DNA of 8,511 nucleotides. Origin: Christensenella sp. UBA767 (GTDB lineage: Bacteria > Bacillota > Clostridia > Christensenellales > CAG-917). Position numbers and translations under genes: made by a program. The notes under the pieces are model-generated. The model had not been told where the DNA came from, did not search any database, and saw only the letters and a program-made list of their open reading frames with translations. Shown here in pieces: positions 1-6,712 of the stretch (its first letter is position 1; each line of letters begins with the position of its first letter). The DNA lies in the NCBI GenBank assembly GCA_002297185.1, contig DBJV01000004.1:11822-20332 (forward strand), in the 5' to 3' direction.

Positions 1-60
1 TGCGTGATTGAGAAATTTTGACAAATTCAATCGTAAAATCGTCAATCGCTCACAACGAAA

Positions 61-88
61 AAAGAAACGGCGCAAAGGTCGTTTCTTT
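61..88 (-). terminator. Hairpin terminator, probably of the HAD phosphatase gene
   Basis: Bases 61-71 pair with 78-88 as an 11-bp stem containing one G-U pair, around the hexaloop GCAAAG. Read on the minus strand the stem runs into six T residues (63-58), as expected of an intrinsic terminator. It lies about 80 bases past the stop codon of the HAD gene. The plus-strand side has a weaker T tract, so it may also stop a gene converging from the left, but no such gene is visible. Confidence 0.55.
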
Positions 89-169
89 CTCGATTTTATT
101 ACAATTTAGAGGTCTTTTTAGAATACTATTACAAAAAATCGTGTTTTTTAGAGTGGTTTTACGGTGTTT

Positions 170-823
170 TTAGTTGTTGAGAACAAGTTTTACCACATCA
201 CAAGGTTTTTGAAGAATATATGTAGCATTATGCTCTACAAACTCTTTTTCGTCGCCGTAGCCGTACAAAACCGCCGCGCAATCTATTCCGCAAATGGTCG
301 CACCGTCTATATCGTACTTTCTATCCCCCACCATAAGCACCTTGCTTTTGTCCTCGACTTTTAGGTTTTCAAGCACGCTTGCAATGACGTCGCACTTTGC
401 CTCTTTGCTCGTATCGCTGGACGCGCCGCCAACGTAATCGAAGTATTTTTCAAGTCCGAAACCTTTGATTATCATATCCGTAAATTTGATAGGTTTGGAC
501 GTTGCGACGGCGAGTTTTTTGCCTGCGTTTTTGAGCGTTGAAAGCATATCCTCAACGCCGTCATATACCTCGTTGTGTTGCCAACCGTACTTGCCGTACT
601 CTCCCCTATAAAGCCCGACAAGTTTTTCTATCATCGGCATATCGAGCCCCAAAAATTCGTGCATGGAAACACGAAACGGAGGACCTATCATTTTGTCAAG
701 AACAGCGGAGGTATATGGTATATTCTCGTGGTCGAGAGCGTAGCGTATGCACTCTTGTATTCCAACCTTGCTATCCGTCAGCGTTCCGTCCAAGTCAAAC
801 AGTATATAATCGTAATTTTTCAT
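170..823 (-). CDS. HAD-superfamily phosphatase, phosphoglycolate phosphatase-like
   Basis: The 217-residue protein is a cytoplasmic haloacid-dehalogenase-type phosphatase of the beta-phosphoglucomutase/phosphoglycolate phosphatase branch. Motif I is FDLDGTLTD with nucleophile Asp10 and acid/base Asp12. Residues 15-90 are an alpha-helical cap with a GPPFR stretch at 47-51. Motif II is ATSK with Thr108-Ser109, the motif III lysine is probably Lys143, and motif IV is GDRKYD with Asp167 and Asp171 binding Mg2+. Length is normal for the family. The start at 823 is supported by AGAGGA five to six bases upstream. The substrate cannot be read from sequence: related proteins act on phosphoglycolate, nucleoside monophosphates or sugar phosphates, so I give no symbol. 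It lies 157 bp downstream of ddh on the same strand, and a possible promoter in the gap suggests partly independent expression. Confidence 0.9.
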   Translation of the reverse strand: MKNYDYILFDLDGTLTDSKVGIQECIRYALDHENIPYTSAVLDKMIGPPFRVSMHEFLGLDMPMIEKLVGLYRGEYGKYGWQHNEVYDGVEDMLSTLKNAGKKLAVATSKPIKFTDMIIKGFGLEKYFDYVGGASSDTSKEAKCDVIASVLENLKVEDKSKVLMVGDRKYDIDGATICGIDCAAVLYGYGDEKEFVEHNATYILQKPCDVVKLVLNN

Positions 824-861
824 ATCGTCCTCTGGGCAAATTATTTTTGCGCTTTGTCTTG

Positions 862-891
862 TTTATATCTTTTCCGCATTGCTTATTGCAA
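862..891 (-). promoter_or_regulatory. Possible promoter for the HAD phosphatase gene
   Basis: On the minus strand TTGCAA (886-891) is followed after 18 bases by TATAAA (862-867), matching the sigma-A consensus at 4/6 and 5/6 positions. The predicted RNA would start near 855, giving a leader of about 30 bases. Because I see no terminator after ddh, read-through from ddh remains possible. The region is AT-rich, so a chance match is a real alternative. Confidence 0.35.
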
Positions 892-979
892 GCCTTGATA
901 GGATAAGAATTTCGGATATTTGGAAATTATCATATCGTCGGAACAGTCAAAGCAATTTGGCATTATTTTCATATATAGT

Positions 980-1948
980 TTAGATAAACCGCCCTATTTT
1001 GTCAATCCATTCGCTCTCGCAAAGATTTGATATCGGGATATCTATTACGCTTTTTGCGCCTCTGTCGCCCTTTTGATATGCCAAAGCGTTGGCTTTTGCG
1101 TATGCGACAAGCACGCTTGCGGTAAAATCTGGATTGCTTTGCGCTTTGAGCGACAGTTCCAGATTGCATTTTTCACCGCCCGTTTCGCCGCTTGCAAGCA
1201 CAAAACCTCCGTGCGCCGAGCCTGAATGCTCTTTTTCAAACTCTTCTTTGCTTATAAAATGCACGATCGTGTCGTACGGCGCGAAATAATCGGGCATATT
1301 CTTGATTTTTTCCTCTATAACCGCCTTATTTGCGCCTTCTTTTACCACGACGTAGCACTCGCGCAAATGTTTATCTCTTGCGCTCAATAGTTGCCCACGC
1401 CCCTCTCTTGCCTCTTTAAGCGCGGTTTCTTTTGGTATTGTGTATTGTTTTGCAAGCAAAACGCCGTCTATTTTGCGTATAGCCTCGCTATGACCTTGCG
1501 AAACGCCCTTTCCCCAGAACGTTTGCACGTTTGAACTGGGAATAACCGCCGAAAACAACACTCTGCAAAGCGAAAATATTCCCGGGTCCCAACCTATGCC
1601 CAAATAGCATAATCTGCCGTTATCCATCGCAATAGAATGCAGTTTTTTTGCATAATCCGTCATTTTGGAGTGTGTGTCGAAACTATCCACCGTATTAAAA
1701 TCCTTTGCAAGTGCAAGCGCAGTATTCGTCAAATCGAACGCCGAGCCGACGCACAATATCAAAACGTCGATTTTCCCCTTGAATTTTGGCAAATCGCCTG
1801 CTGAATACACCTTTTTACACGCCGTTTTCACATCCTCGGGGTTTCGCCTTGTAAAAACGCCTACGACGTTTATATCTCTATCCTCGAGCGCGATTTTCTC
1901 GCACGCTTTGCCTACGTTTCCGTATCCTACGATTCCGATATTTATCAT
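980..1948 (-). CDS. ddh: meso-diaminopimelate D-dehydrogenase
   Basis: This NADPH-dependent enzyme reductively aminates L-2-amino-6-oxopimelate (tetrahydrodipicolinate) to meso-diaminopimelate, bypassing the succinylase/acetylase branches, for peptidoglycan and lysine synthesis. The protein has 322 residues, close to the roughly 320-326 of the family. A Rossmann GYGNVG lies at 8-13, TRR at 33-35 (the position that contacts the NADPH phosphate), and LCVGSA at 65-70. Family blocks WDPG (120-123), FWGKGVSQGHSEA (144-156), MPDYF (218-222), HGG (246-248) and NPDFTAS (272-278) align well from memory with the Corynebacterium glutamicum enzyme. I chose the ATG at 1948 because GAGGTG stands just upstream and the Rossmann strand begins at once. 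The frame stays open to 2089, but the extra 47 residues resemble no part of the family. No lysine riboswitch or clear promoter is visible upstream. Confidence 0.95.
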   Translation of the reverse strand: MINIGIVGYGNVGKACEKIALEDRDINVVGVFTRRNPEDVKTACKKVYSAGDLPKFKGKIDVLILCVGSAFDLTNTALALAKDFNTVDSFDTHSKMTDYAKKLHSIAMDNGRLCYLGIGWDPGIFSLCRVLFSAVIPSSNVQTFWGKGVSQGHSEAIRKIDGVLLAKQYTIPKETALKEAREGRGQLLSARDKHLRECYVVVKEGANKAVIEEKIKNMPDYFAPYDTIVHFISKEEFEKEHSGSAHGGFVLASGETGGEKCNLELSLKAQSNPDFTASVLVAYAKANALAYQKGDRGAKSVIDIPISNLCESEWIDKIGRFI

Positions 1949-2077
1949 TTTCACCTCGATTTTGCGACAAATTCGCCCTATCGTGACATATTTTCTCACG
2001 CTTTGGCGCGCGGAAGGCATAATATGCAATGAGTCGCAATCTTTTATTTTCGCAGTCAAAATATGCATAAACGACGA

Positions 2078-2094
2078 GATTGTTGACAATAATC
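2078..2094. promoter_or_regulatory. Small palindrome upstream of mazF, possible operator
   Basis: ATTGT (2079-2083) and ACAAT (2086-2090) form an inverted repeat separated by TG, 13 bases before the mazF ATG and inside the head-to-head ddh/mazF gap. It could bind a dimeric regulator or be chance in AT-rich DNA. The TTGACA it contains (2083-2088) has no acceptable -10 partner on the plus strand. Confidence 0.2.
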
Positions 2095-2103
2095 TTTGCG
2101 AGT

Positions 2104-2457
2104 ATGGAAATGGTCAAAAGAGGCGATTTATATTATGCGGATTTAAGCCCCGTCGTGGGCAGCGAACAAGGCGGCGTGCGCCCCGTTCTCATCGTGCAGA
2201 ACAACGTCGGCAACAAATATAGTCCAACGATAATTGCAGCGGCAATCACGTCGCAACTGGACAAAGCAAAACTCCCCACGCACATAGCACTTCCTGCAGG
2301 CGTTTACGGACTTCCAAAAGACTCCGTCGTTCTGCTCGAGCAAATCCGCACCCTCGACAAACGCCGTCTAAAAGAGAAAATCGGCGAACTTCCAATCAAT
2401 ATGATGTCCCGAGTCAACGAGGCGTTGCTCGTTTCTCTCGGTTTTTTCGAGACGTAA
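2104..2457 (+). CDS. mazF: MazF/PemK-family endoribonuclease toxin (EndoA-like), no antitoxin gene alongside
   Basis: The protein is a 117-residue sequence-specific mRNA interferase of the CcdB/PemK fold. It matches Bacillus subtilis EndoA (NdoA) over its whole length: VKRGDLYYADLSPVVGSEQG at the N terminus, then GGVRPVLIVQNN, AAITSQ, KAKLPTH and DSVVLLEQIRTLDK. The EndoA catalytic pair Arg25/Thr48 corresponds to Arg26 and Thr49 here, so the enzyme looks intact. The start is uncertain: ATG at 2104 fits EndoA numbering, ATG at 2110 is also possible, and neither has a convincing ribosome binding site; a TTG at 2080 would add eight residues foreign to the family. In most relatives an antitoxin gene lies just upstream; here the next 155 bases hold none and the gene beyond is divergent ddh. 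The gene is alone on its strand between two minus-strand units. Confidence 0.93.
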   Translation: MEMVKRGDLYYADLSPVVGSEQGGVRPVLIVQNNVGNKYSPTIIAAAITSQLDKAKLPTHIALPAGVYGLPKDSVVLLEQIRTLDKRRLKEKIGELPINMMSRVNEALLVSLGFFET

Positions 2458-2503
2458 TATTGCTATTTTAGGCGGTTAGAATATTGAAACTAAAATATAA
2501 AAA

Positions 2504-2531
2504 CAAAATCTCGCTAACTTGCGAGATTTTG
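2504..2531. terminator. Bidirectional hairpin terminator between mazF and recX
   Basis: A perfect 11-bp stem, CAAAATCTCGC (2504-2514) with its complement at 2521-2531, encloses the loop TAACTT. Read on the minus strand it is followed by GTTTTTATATTTT, a good T tract for ending the tyrS-yigZ-recX operon. On the plus strand the arm itself ends in TTTT, and it lies about 50 bases after the mazF stop, so it probably serves both converging units. Confidence 0.8.
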
Positions 2532-2585
2532 AATTATATGATTTTTTGATAATTCCTTGTTTAATGAAATTAAAGTTTTTAGTGT

Positions 2586-3089
2586 TTAATCTTCTTCAAA
2601 AACGTCAAAAAGATTCGTCATTACCTTGTTTATAATGCGCCAGTCAAAACCTTTTTGATACAAATGCGCTCCGACCTTTTGCGCACCCGATTTATCGACG
2701 ATTTTCTTTTGCTTGATATACTTTTGCGCCATTTTGGTTGCGCTTTCAATCTGATAATCATCGTCGAGATTGTCAAGAAGGATATTATCTACAAGTTTTT
2801 TGTCAACGCCTTTTTCGTTTACGAGTTTATAAGCGATTTTCTTTGCGCCGTAGCGATTTTTGTTAAACAGCAAAAAAGTGCGCACGTATTCGGCATCGTC
2901 GATATACTTATACTTTTTGGCTCTTTCGAGCGCATATTCCACTTCGTTTTTGTGATATCCCTTGTCGTAGAGTTTGTTTTTACACTCTTGCTCGGAGCGT
3001 GCTGAAAGCGCAAGGTATTTCACCAACGCGTCGTACGCTTTTTGCGCTCTTTCTTCGTCAAGCGGATATTCAAAAGTTTCTTCTGCCAT
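2586..3089 (-). CDS. recX: RecX-family regulatory protein
   Basis: RecX modulates RecA filaments and recombinase activity in the cytoplasm. The 167-residue protein shows the family layout of tandem three-helix repeats. The first (about 18-75) carries the signature ALSARSEQECKNKLYDKGY followed by VEYALERAKKYKYIDDAEYV. The second (about 76-107) has RYGAKKIAYKLVNEKGV, and the third (about 112-160) has HLYQKGFDWRIINKVM. The sequence is rich in Lys and Asp/Glu, as is usual. recA is not in the window. It is the last gene of the tyrS-yigZ-recX run, 50 bp after yigZ. The ribosome binding site before ATG 3089 is poor (only AAGG, too far upstream), so translation may be weak or coupled; no other ATG fits better. 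Confidence 0.88.
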   Translation of the reverse strand: MAEETFEYPLDEERAQKAYDALVKYLALSARSEQECKNKLYDKGYHKNEVEYALERAKKYKYIDDAEYVRTFLLFNKNRYGAKKIAYKLVNEKGVDKKLVDNILLDNLDDDYQIESATKMAQKYIKQKKIVDKSGAQKVGAHLYQKGFDWRIINKVMTNLFDVFEED

Positions 3090-3139
3090 AGTTATATAGA
3101 TTTGCCTTTATACAATCAAAATCGCACTATTCCGTGCAT

Positions 3140-3766
3140 CTAAATGCGTTTATATTCTTTATCGCCCGTTGCCGTAACGTCCGCTTTGCCTCCCGAAAGT
3201 TCTCTCAAACTCGCAACGAACGGATCTACGTCGTCCTCGGGGACATATACTTTACACTCGACGTCTTGTCCGTATTCCACGCCGTCTATGACAACGCCGC
3301 TTTTGCGGATATACTTGTCGAGTATCGCAAAAGTCGGATAATCGGCTTTTACCGCAATGCTGTCGCAAAGCACTTTTTGTGAAATCACGCCGGCTTTTAC
3401 GCCTTTGCTTGCCGTATCGGAATACGCGCCCACGAGACCGCCTGCGCCGAGTTTTATACTGCCAAAGTATCTTGTCACGACGATTGCGCTTTTGACGATA
3501 TTTTGTTTGCGCAAAACGTCCAAAATCGGCTGTCCTGCCGTTCCCGATGGCTCGCCGTCGTCGCTGAACCTCGTCATATTGCCGAGTTCGTCTCCGACGT
3601 ATGCGTAGCAATTATGCGTTGCGTCGGGATACTTTTTGCGCACGCTTTTAACGAACTCTTCCGCCTCTTCGGCGTTCAACTCGCCTTTGACGGTAGCAAT
3701 GAAAATCGAGCGTTTAATCTCGATTTTCACTTCGTATTCGCCGTCGATAAAGCGATAAGATTTCAC
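3140..3766 (-). CDS. yigZ: YigZ/YvyE (IMPACT, UPF0029) family protein
   Basis: The 208-residue cytoplasmic protein has the IMPACT-type N-terminal domain (about 15-125) and the DUF1949 ferredoxin-like C-terminal domain (about 135-200). Family blocks are DATHNCYAYV (48-57), SDDGEPSGTAGQPIL (68-82) and VVTRYFGSIKLGAGGLVGAY (96-115). Bacterial members are conserved but their biochemical role is not settled; a link to translation or RNA binding has been proposed from the eukaryotic IMPACT homologue. The family block usually reads RYFGGIKLGAGGLVRAY, so Ser103 and Gly113 replace a common Gly and Arg. The start is GTG at 3766, overlapping the tyrS stop as GTGA; with no strong ribosome binding site, translation is probably coupled to tyrS. 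Confidence 0.9.
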   Translation of the reverse strand: MKSYRFIDGEYEVKIEIKRSIFIATVKGELNAEEAEEFVKSVRKKYPDATHNCYAYVGDELGNMTRFSDDGEPSGTAGQPILDVLRKQNIVKSAIVVTRYFGSIKLGAGGLVGAYSDTASKGVKAGVISQKVLCDSIAVKADYPTFAILDKYIRKSGVVIDGVEYGQDVECKVYVPEDDVDPFVASLRELSGGKADVTATGDKEYKRI

Positions 3767-4974
3767 TCTACGGTAACCTTATAGAAATTCTTTTTGCCTT
3801 TTTGCAAAACGAATCCGTTTGCAAGTTGGCTGTCGGTGACTTGCGCCATAATATCCGTAACTTTTTGGTTGTCAACGGAAATACCACCACCTTGAATAAG
3901 GCGTTTTGCCTCGCCTTTGGACGGAACTTTTGCAACTGCAACGAGAATGTCCGCAACGGACGTCATACCTTGCGGAATGGTTGCCGAAGGCATATTCTCG
4001 CTATCACCCGAGAACGCCGCACGTGCTTTGTTAAGTGCGTCCTCTGCCTCTTTCTCGCCGTGTACCATTTTGGTAAGTTCGTATGCAAGACGCTCTTTTG
4101 CCTTGTTCATACGCTCGTCGTTGTATTTGGTAAGTTCTGCAATCTCGTCAAGCGGCACGAACGTGAGGAATCTGAACACTTTTTCCACGTCCGCGTCCGC
4201 GATGTTACGCCAGTATTGGAAGAAATCGTACGGAGCGGTCTTGTTTGGATCGAGCCAAACAGCGCCCTTTGCCGTCTTGCCCATCTTGATGCCCTCGGAC
4301 GTCGTGAGCAAGCCGAAAGTGATTGCAAATGCGTCTTTTTGCTCTTTTCTGCGAATGAGGTCTGCGCCTGCAAGCATATTGGACCATTGATCGTCGCCGC
4401 CGCATTGCAACACGCATCCGTATTTGCGGTTAAGCACCAAAAAGTCGTAGGATTGCATGAGCATGTAGTTGAACTCAAGGAAAGTCAAGCCCTTTTCGAG
4501 GCGTTGCTTGTAGCACTCCGCCGTGAGCATACGGTTGACCGAGAAATTTGCGCCCACCTCACGCAAAAAGTCGATATAATTGAGGTCGAGCAGCCAATCT
4601 GCGTTGTTTACGAGAATCGCCGCGTTTTCGCCCTCGAAACGCACGAATTTTGCCATTTGCTTTTTGAAACAATCAACGTTGTGTTGAATGGTCTCTTTGG
4701 TCATCATCGAGCGCATATCCGTACGACCGGACGGATCGCCGACCATTGCCGTGCCACCGCCGATAAGGATAATCGGACGATGTCCTGCGTCTTGCAAACG
4801 CTTTGCAACGATCATTTGCATAAAATGCCCTACGTGAAGGCTGTCCGCCGTGGGATCGAAACCGATGTAGAAGGATTGAGAACCCTCGTCCAACAATTTT
4901 TTGAGGTCGTCCTCAAACACCACTTGTTTAACAAGTCCGCGCTCGCGGAGTTGTTCGATAATGTTTTGTGACAT
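3763..4974 (-). CDS. tyrS: Tyrosyl-tRNA synthetase (TyrRS, bacterial type)
   Basis: This class I synthetase charges tRNA-Tyr with tyrosine. The 403-residue protein matches the Geobacillus stearothermophilus enzyme in order and length. The HIGH motif is HVGH (47-50) and the KMSKS loop is KMGKT (230-234). The tyrosine pocket includes Tyr36, Asp40, Tyr170, Gln174 and Asp177, with GGDDQW at 192-197. The anticodon-recognition helical region spans about 245-330. An S4-type RNA-binding domain closes the protein (about 338-403), with VPSKGEAKRLIQGGGISVDN at 350-369. I chose ATG 4974 because AGGA lies eight bases upstream and the protein begins like its relatives; the frame is open to 5094, but that extension covers the promoter. 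It heads the tyrS-yigZ-recX operon. The leader of about 35 bases is too short for a T-box. Confidence 0.98.
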   Translation of the reverse strand: MSQNIIEQLRERGLVKQVVFEDDLKKLLDEGSQSFYIGFDPTADSLHVGHFMQMIVAKRLQDAGHRPIILIGGGTAMVGDPSGRTDMRSMMTKETIQHNVDCFKKQMAKFVRFEGENAAILVNNADWLLDLNYIDFLREVGANFSVNRMLTAECYKQRLEKGLTFLEFNYMLMQSYDFLVLNRKYGCVLQCGGDDQWSNMLAGADLIRRKEQKDAFAITFGLLTTSEGIKMGKTAKGAVWLDPNKTAPYDFFQYWRNIADADVEKVFRFLTFVPLDEIAELTKYNDERMNKAKERLAYELTKMVHGEKEAEDALNKARAAFSGDSENMPSATIPQGMTSVADILVAVAKVPSKGEAKRLIQGGGISVDNQKVTDIMAQVTDSQLANGFVLQKGKKNFYKVTVE

Positions 4975-5015
4975 AAGTTTTTTCCTATTAAAAGATATTT
5001 TATTATATATTGCAA

Positions 5016-5044
5016 ATTGTACCACCGCCCCGCGCTTTTGGCAA
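5016..5044 (-). promoter_or_regulatory. Strong extended -10 promoter of the tyrS-yigZ-recX operon
   Basis: On the minus strand TTGCCA (5039-5044) and TACAAT (5016-5021) are exactly 17 bases apart, each matching the sigma-A consensus at 5/6. A TGG just before the -10 supplies the TGn extension. Transcription should start near 5009, leaving about 35 bases of leader before the tyrS ATG. Confidence 0.75.
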
Positions 5045-5096
5045 CATCTTTTTGCTTTTGGCTTTTCTCTCAATGCTTTTCGCACAAAAACCATAT

Positions 5097-5122
5097 AAAA
5101 AACCGCCCGAAAGCGGTTTTTT
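5097..5122 (-). terminator. Intrinsic terminator of the lipoprotein gene
   Basis: AAAAAACCGC (5097-5106) and GCGGTTTTTT (5113-5122) form a perfect 10-bp stem around CCGAAA. On the minus strand the stem ends in six Ts, 28 bases after the lipoprotein stop codon. It separates that gene from the tyrS promoter immediately beyond. Confidence 0.85.
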
Positions 5123-5149
5123 CACTAAAATATAACCATTTCGATATCA

Positions 5150-6511
5150 TCAACTCTTGCAATACTTGTTGTTTGCGCTCTCCCAGTCATAATCAAGGTC
5201 TGTTGCGCCTGTGTAATAAGTACAAGCACCGTAATACGCCAATTCTCCAGTTTTTGCCATCGCTACAATTTCATCTGTAGAAAAGTGTTTAGTAAAAGTT
5301 TTAAAATTATATTTGGTATAATCCGTTTTGCCATCTTTTTTATTGTATGTCATCAAAAATACGTCGCTGAGATTTCCGTTAGATTCATAAATAACTTTTG
5401 ATGCAATCAACTCATTTTCTTCATTAGGATTGTTAACACAGTTAAATATATCAAAAGCAAACTCAGTATTATAATCGTAAAAAGTCATAGGAACAGAAAT
5501 ATTATTGCATCCTTCTAAATAACCTAAAATGTCTTTCGCATTTTTATAGTTATCTGGATCTCTACCGGAATCTTTCCATATCAATGGAAAATAATACTTT
5601 TTATAAACACCATTAACATCCATTGAAATTATTTCGGCATCAATCATCAAGAAAAAGTTAGACGTTGATTCTTTAATCGAATGAATTTTTCTCACGTAAG
5701 AATTTGGATATTCCTTTGATTTTGCATATTTTTCGGCATACCAATTCTTGACGATTTCGACTATCGTCCAATAACTCTTTTCTTCAATCGCCTCATCCGC
5801 TTGTTGCTGTGCAAGTGCAATTTGCTCGTCGGTTGCTCCGTCCTCTTTTGTGGGAACAATCGGCACAATTATGTCTTGTGGTTTTTTGTCGGGAACGTCG
5901 TTCTTGATTTCTTCTTTTATCTCTTCACTTCTTGCGATTTCTTCTTGAGTTGGCGCATTTTCCCCACATCTAACGCACTTTCCTTCTTCAAACTCGTGTC
6001 CGAGAGGTGCAATGGCAACACGTGTAGAATAGTCGCAACCTTCTCTTACGCAAGCGTTGTAAGCGGTACAACCTTCGTCTGTACAAGTAGGGTTTTGCGC
6101 CTCAAAAGATTTCAACTCGTGTCCGTGTCTTGCACACATATATTTTGCAGGCGGAACAGGCGTCCCCTCGCCTTTTTGATATTCGATTACTTCGCCTTGA
6201 TTTTGAATTTTGAGATATCTTGCGCGAATTTTGCCTGTCAAAGTCAAATCGCCTTCAAAACGAATATTGTCGTCTTTTGAATCGTCAACGGTAAATTTTC
6301 CGCAATTTGCCACGTTATCTTGCCATGTTCCGTCGGCGTTTACGTAAATCCAAACTTCTTGGTTTATTTTATCTCCGTCTTTTAGATAATATGCGCCCTT
6401 ATAAATACTATAATCGGGTGTTTGTCCCTTTGAATTGTTACAAGAAACAAATGACAGCATGGCAACCGTCAATATAATCAAAAATAAAGCTATCGTTTTA
6501 AACTTTTTCAT
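5150..6511 (-). CDS. Secreted lipoprotein of unknown function with a cysteine-rich, ribbon-like module
   Basis: I do not recognise a family for the whole 453-residue protein. It starts with a type II signal peptide: MKKFK, a hydrophobic stretch at 7-22, and lipobox FVSC with Cys24 as the lipidated residue, so it should sit on the outer face of the membrane. Residues 31-115 look like a small beta-rich domain (YYLKDGDKINQEVWIYVNAD). Residues 126-183 form a cysteine/histidine module: C126, C143-x4-C148-x5-C154-x4-C159 and C179-x2-C182, with NPTCTDEG resembling repeats in clostridial surface proteins. A Glu/Lys-rich linker (188-245) precedes an uncharacterised domain (about 246-453) rich in Tyr, Phe and Asn. 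ATG 6511 is preferred because GGGGGAA lies just upstream and the signal peptide begins there; the frame stays open to 6625. It is AT-richer than its neighbours and flanked by its own promoter and terminator, so it is a single-gene unit. Confidence 0.85.
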   Translation of the reverse strand: MKKFKTIALFLIILTVAMLSFVSCNNSKGQTPDYSIYKGAYYLKDGDKINQEVWIYVNADGTWQDNVANCGKFTVDDSKDDNIRFEGDLTLTGKIRARYLKIQNQGEVIEYQKGEGTPVPPAKYMCARHGHELKSFEAQNPTCTDEGCTAYNACVREGCDYSTRVAIAPLGHEFEEGKCVRCGENAPTQEEIARSEEIKEEIKNDVPDKKPQDIIVPIVPTKEDGATDEQIALAQQQADEAIEEKSYWTIVEIVKNWYAEKYAKSKEYPNSYVRKIHSIKESTSNFFLMIDAEIISMDVNGVYKKYYFPLIWKDSGRDPDNYKNAKDILGYLEGCNNISVPMTFYDYNTEFAFDIFNCVNNPNEENELIASKVIYESNGNLSDVFLMTYNKKDGKTDYTKYNFKTFTKHFSTDEIVAMAKTGELAYYGACTYYTGATDLDYDWESANNKYCKS

Positions 6512-6542
6512 AGTATTCCCCCATATACTCGCTGCTAAGTTT

Positions 6543-6571
6543 ATTTTAATATATCGGCAAAGATTTGTCAA
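6543..6571 (-). promoter_or_regulatory. Promoter of the lipoprotein gene
   Basis: On the minus strand a perfect TTGACA (6566-6571) is followed after 17 bases by TAAAAT (6543-6548, 5/6). The predicted start is near 6536, leaving a leader of about 25 bases that contains the GGGGGAA ribosome binding site. Confidence 0.75.
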
Positions 6572-6683
6572 TACGCCGCTTTCGCACGACAATTCAAAGC
6601 CTAATAGAATTTGATAAATCTGCAATTTTTCATAATGCCGTCAGTATTTTGCAATTGATACATCATATTTTTTTTGTATTTTC

Positions 6684-6712
6684 TTGATAAAACTTTATCT
6701 ATATGATAAAAT
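6684..6712 (+). promoter_or_regulatory. Extended -10 promoter of the scaffold/GGGtGRT operon
   Basis: TTGATA (6684-6689) and TAAAAT (6707-6712) each match consensus at 5/6, with a 17-base spacer ending in TGA, which supplies the TGn extension. The predicted start is near 6719, with a leader of about 40 bases and GGAGG at 6744-6748, nine bases before the ATG. It is divergent from the lipoprotein promoter. Confidence 0.75.
6686..6699. promoter_or_regulatory. Palindrome in the -35/spacer of the scaffold operon promoter
   Basis: GATAAA-AC-TTTATC is a perfect inverted repeat reaching from the -35 hexamer into the spacer. It shares TGATAAAA with the second palindrome, the two copies starting 19 bases apart (6685 and 6704). 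Its position suits a repressor operator; the regulator is not identifiable and AT-richness makes chance possible. Confidence 0.3.

Noticed and set aside
98..157. Imperfect 30-base tandem repeat (ATTACAA...TTTTTAGA twice)
   Set aside because: Only about 19 of 30 positions agree and much of that is T runs, so it is best seen as low-complexity 3' sequence after the HAD gene.
1949..2089. Upstream start extending ddh by 47 residues
   Set aside because: GAGGTG stands just before ATG 1948, the Rossmann fold starts there, and the extension is unlike the family.
1949..2103. Possible lysine riboswitch or hidden mazE antitoxin in the ddh/mazF gap
   Set aside because: The 155 bases are too short for a full L-box plus promoter, I see none of its paired elements, and there is no open frame with a start and ribosome binding site.
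3091..3119. TTGATT-17-TATAAC promoter-like pair just before recX on the minus strand
   Set aside because: The -10 ends one base before the recX ATG, so the transcript would start inside the coding region and could not supply this start.
3802..4971. Open frame of 389 codons on the plus strand, antisense to tyrS
   Set aside because: It lies entirely within tyrS, resembles no protein I know, and its His/Arg/Cys-rich composition is typical of the reverse of a coding strand.
4975..5094. Upstream start extending tyrS by 40 residues
   Set aside because: The extension overlies the -35/-10 promoter, and the protein starting at 4974 has the normal length and start of TyrRS.
6512..6625. Upstream start extending the lipoprotein by 38 residues
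   Set aside because: It would bury the signal peptide and cover the promoter; GGGGGAA before ATG 6511 decides the start.
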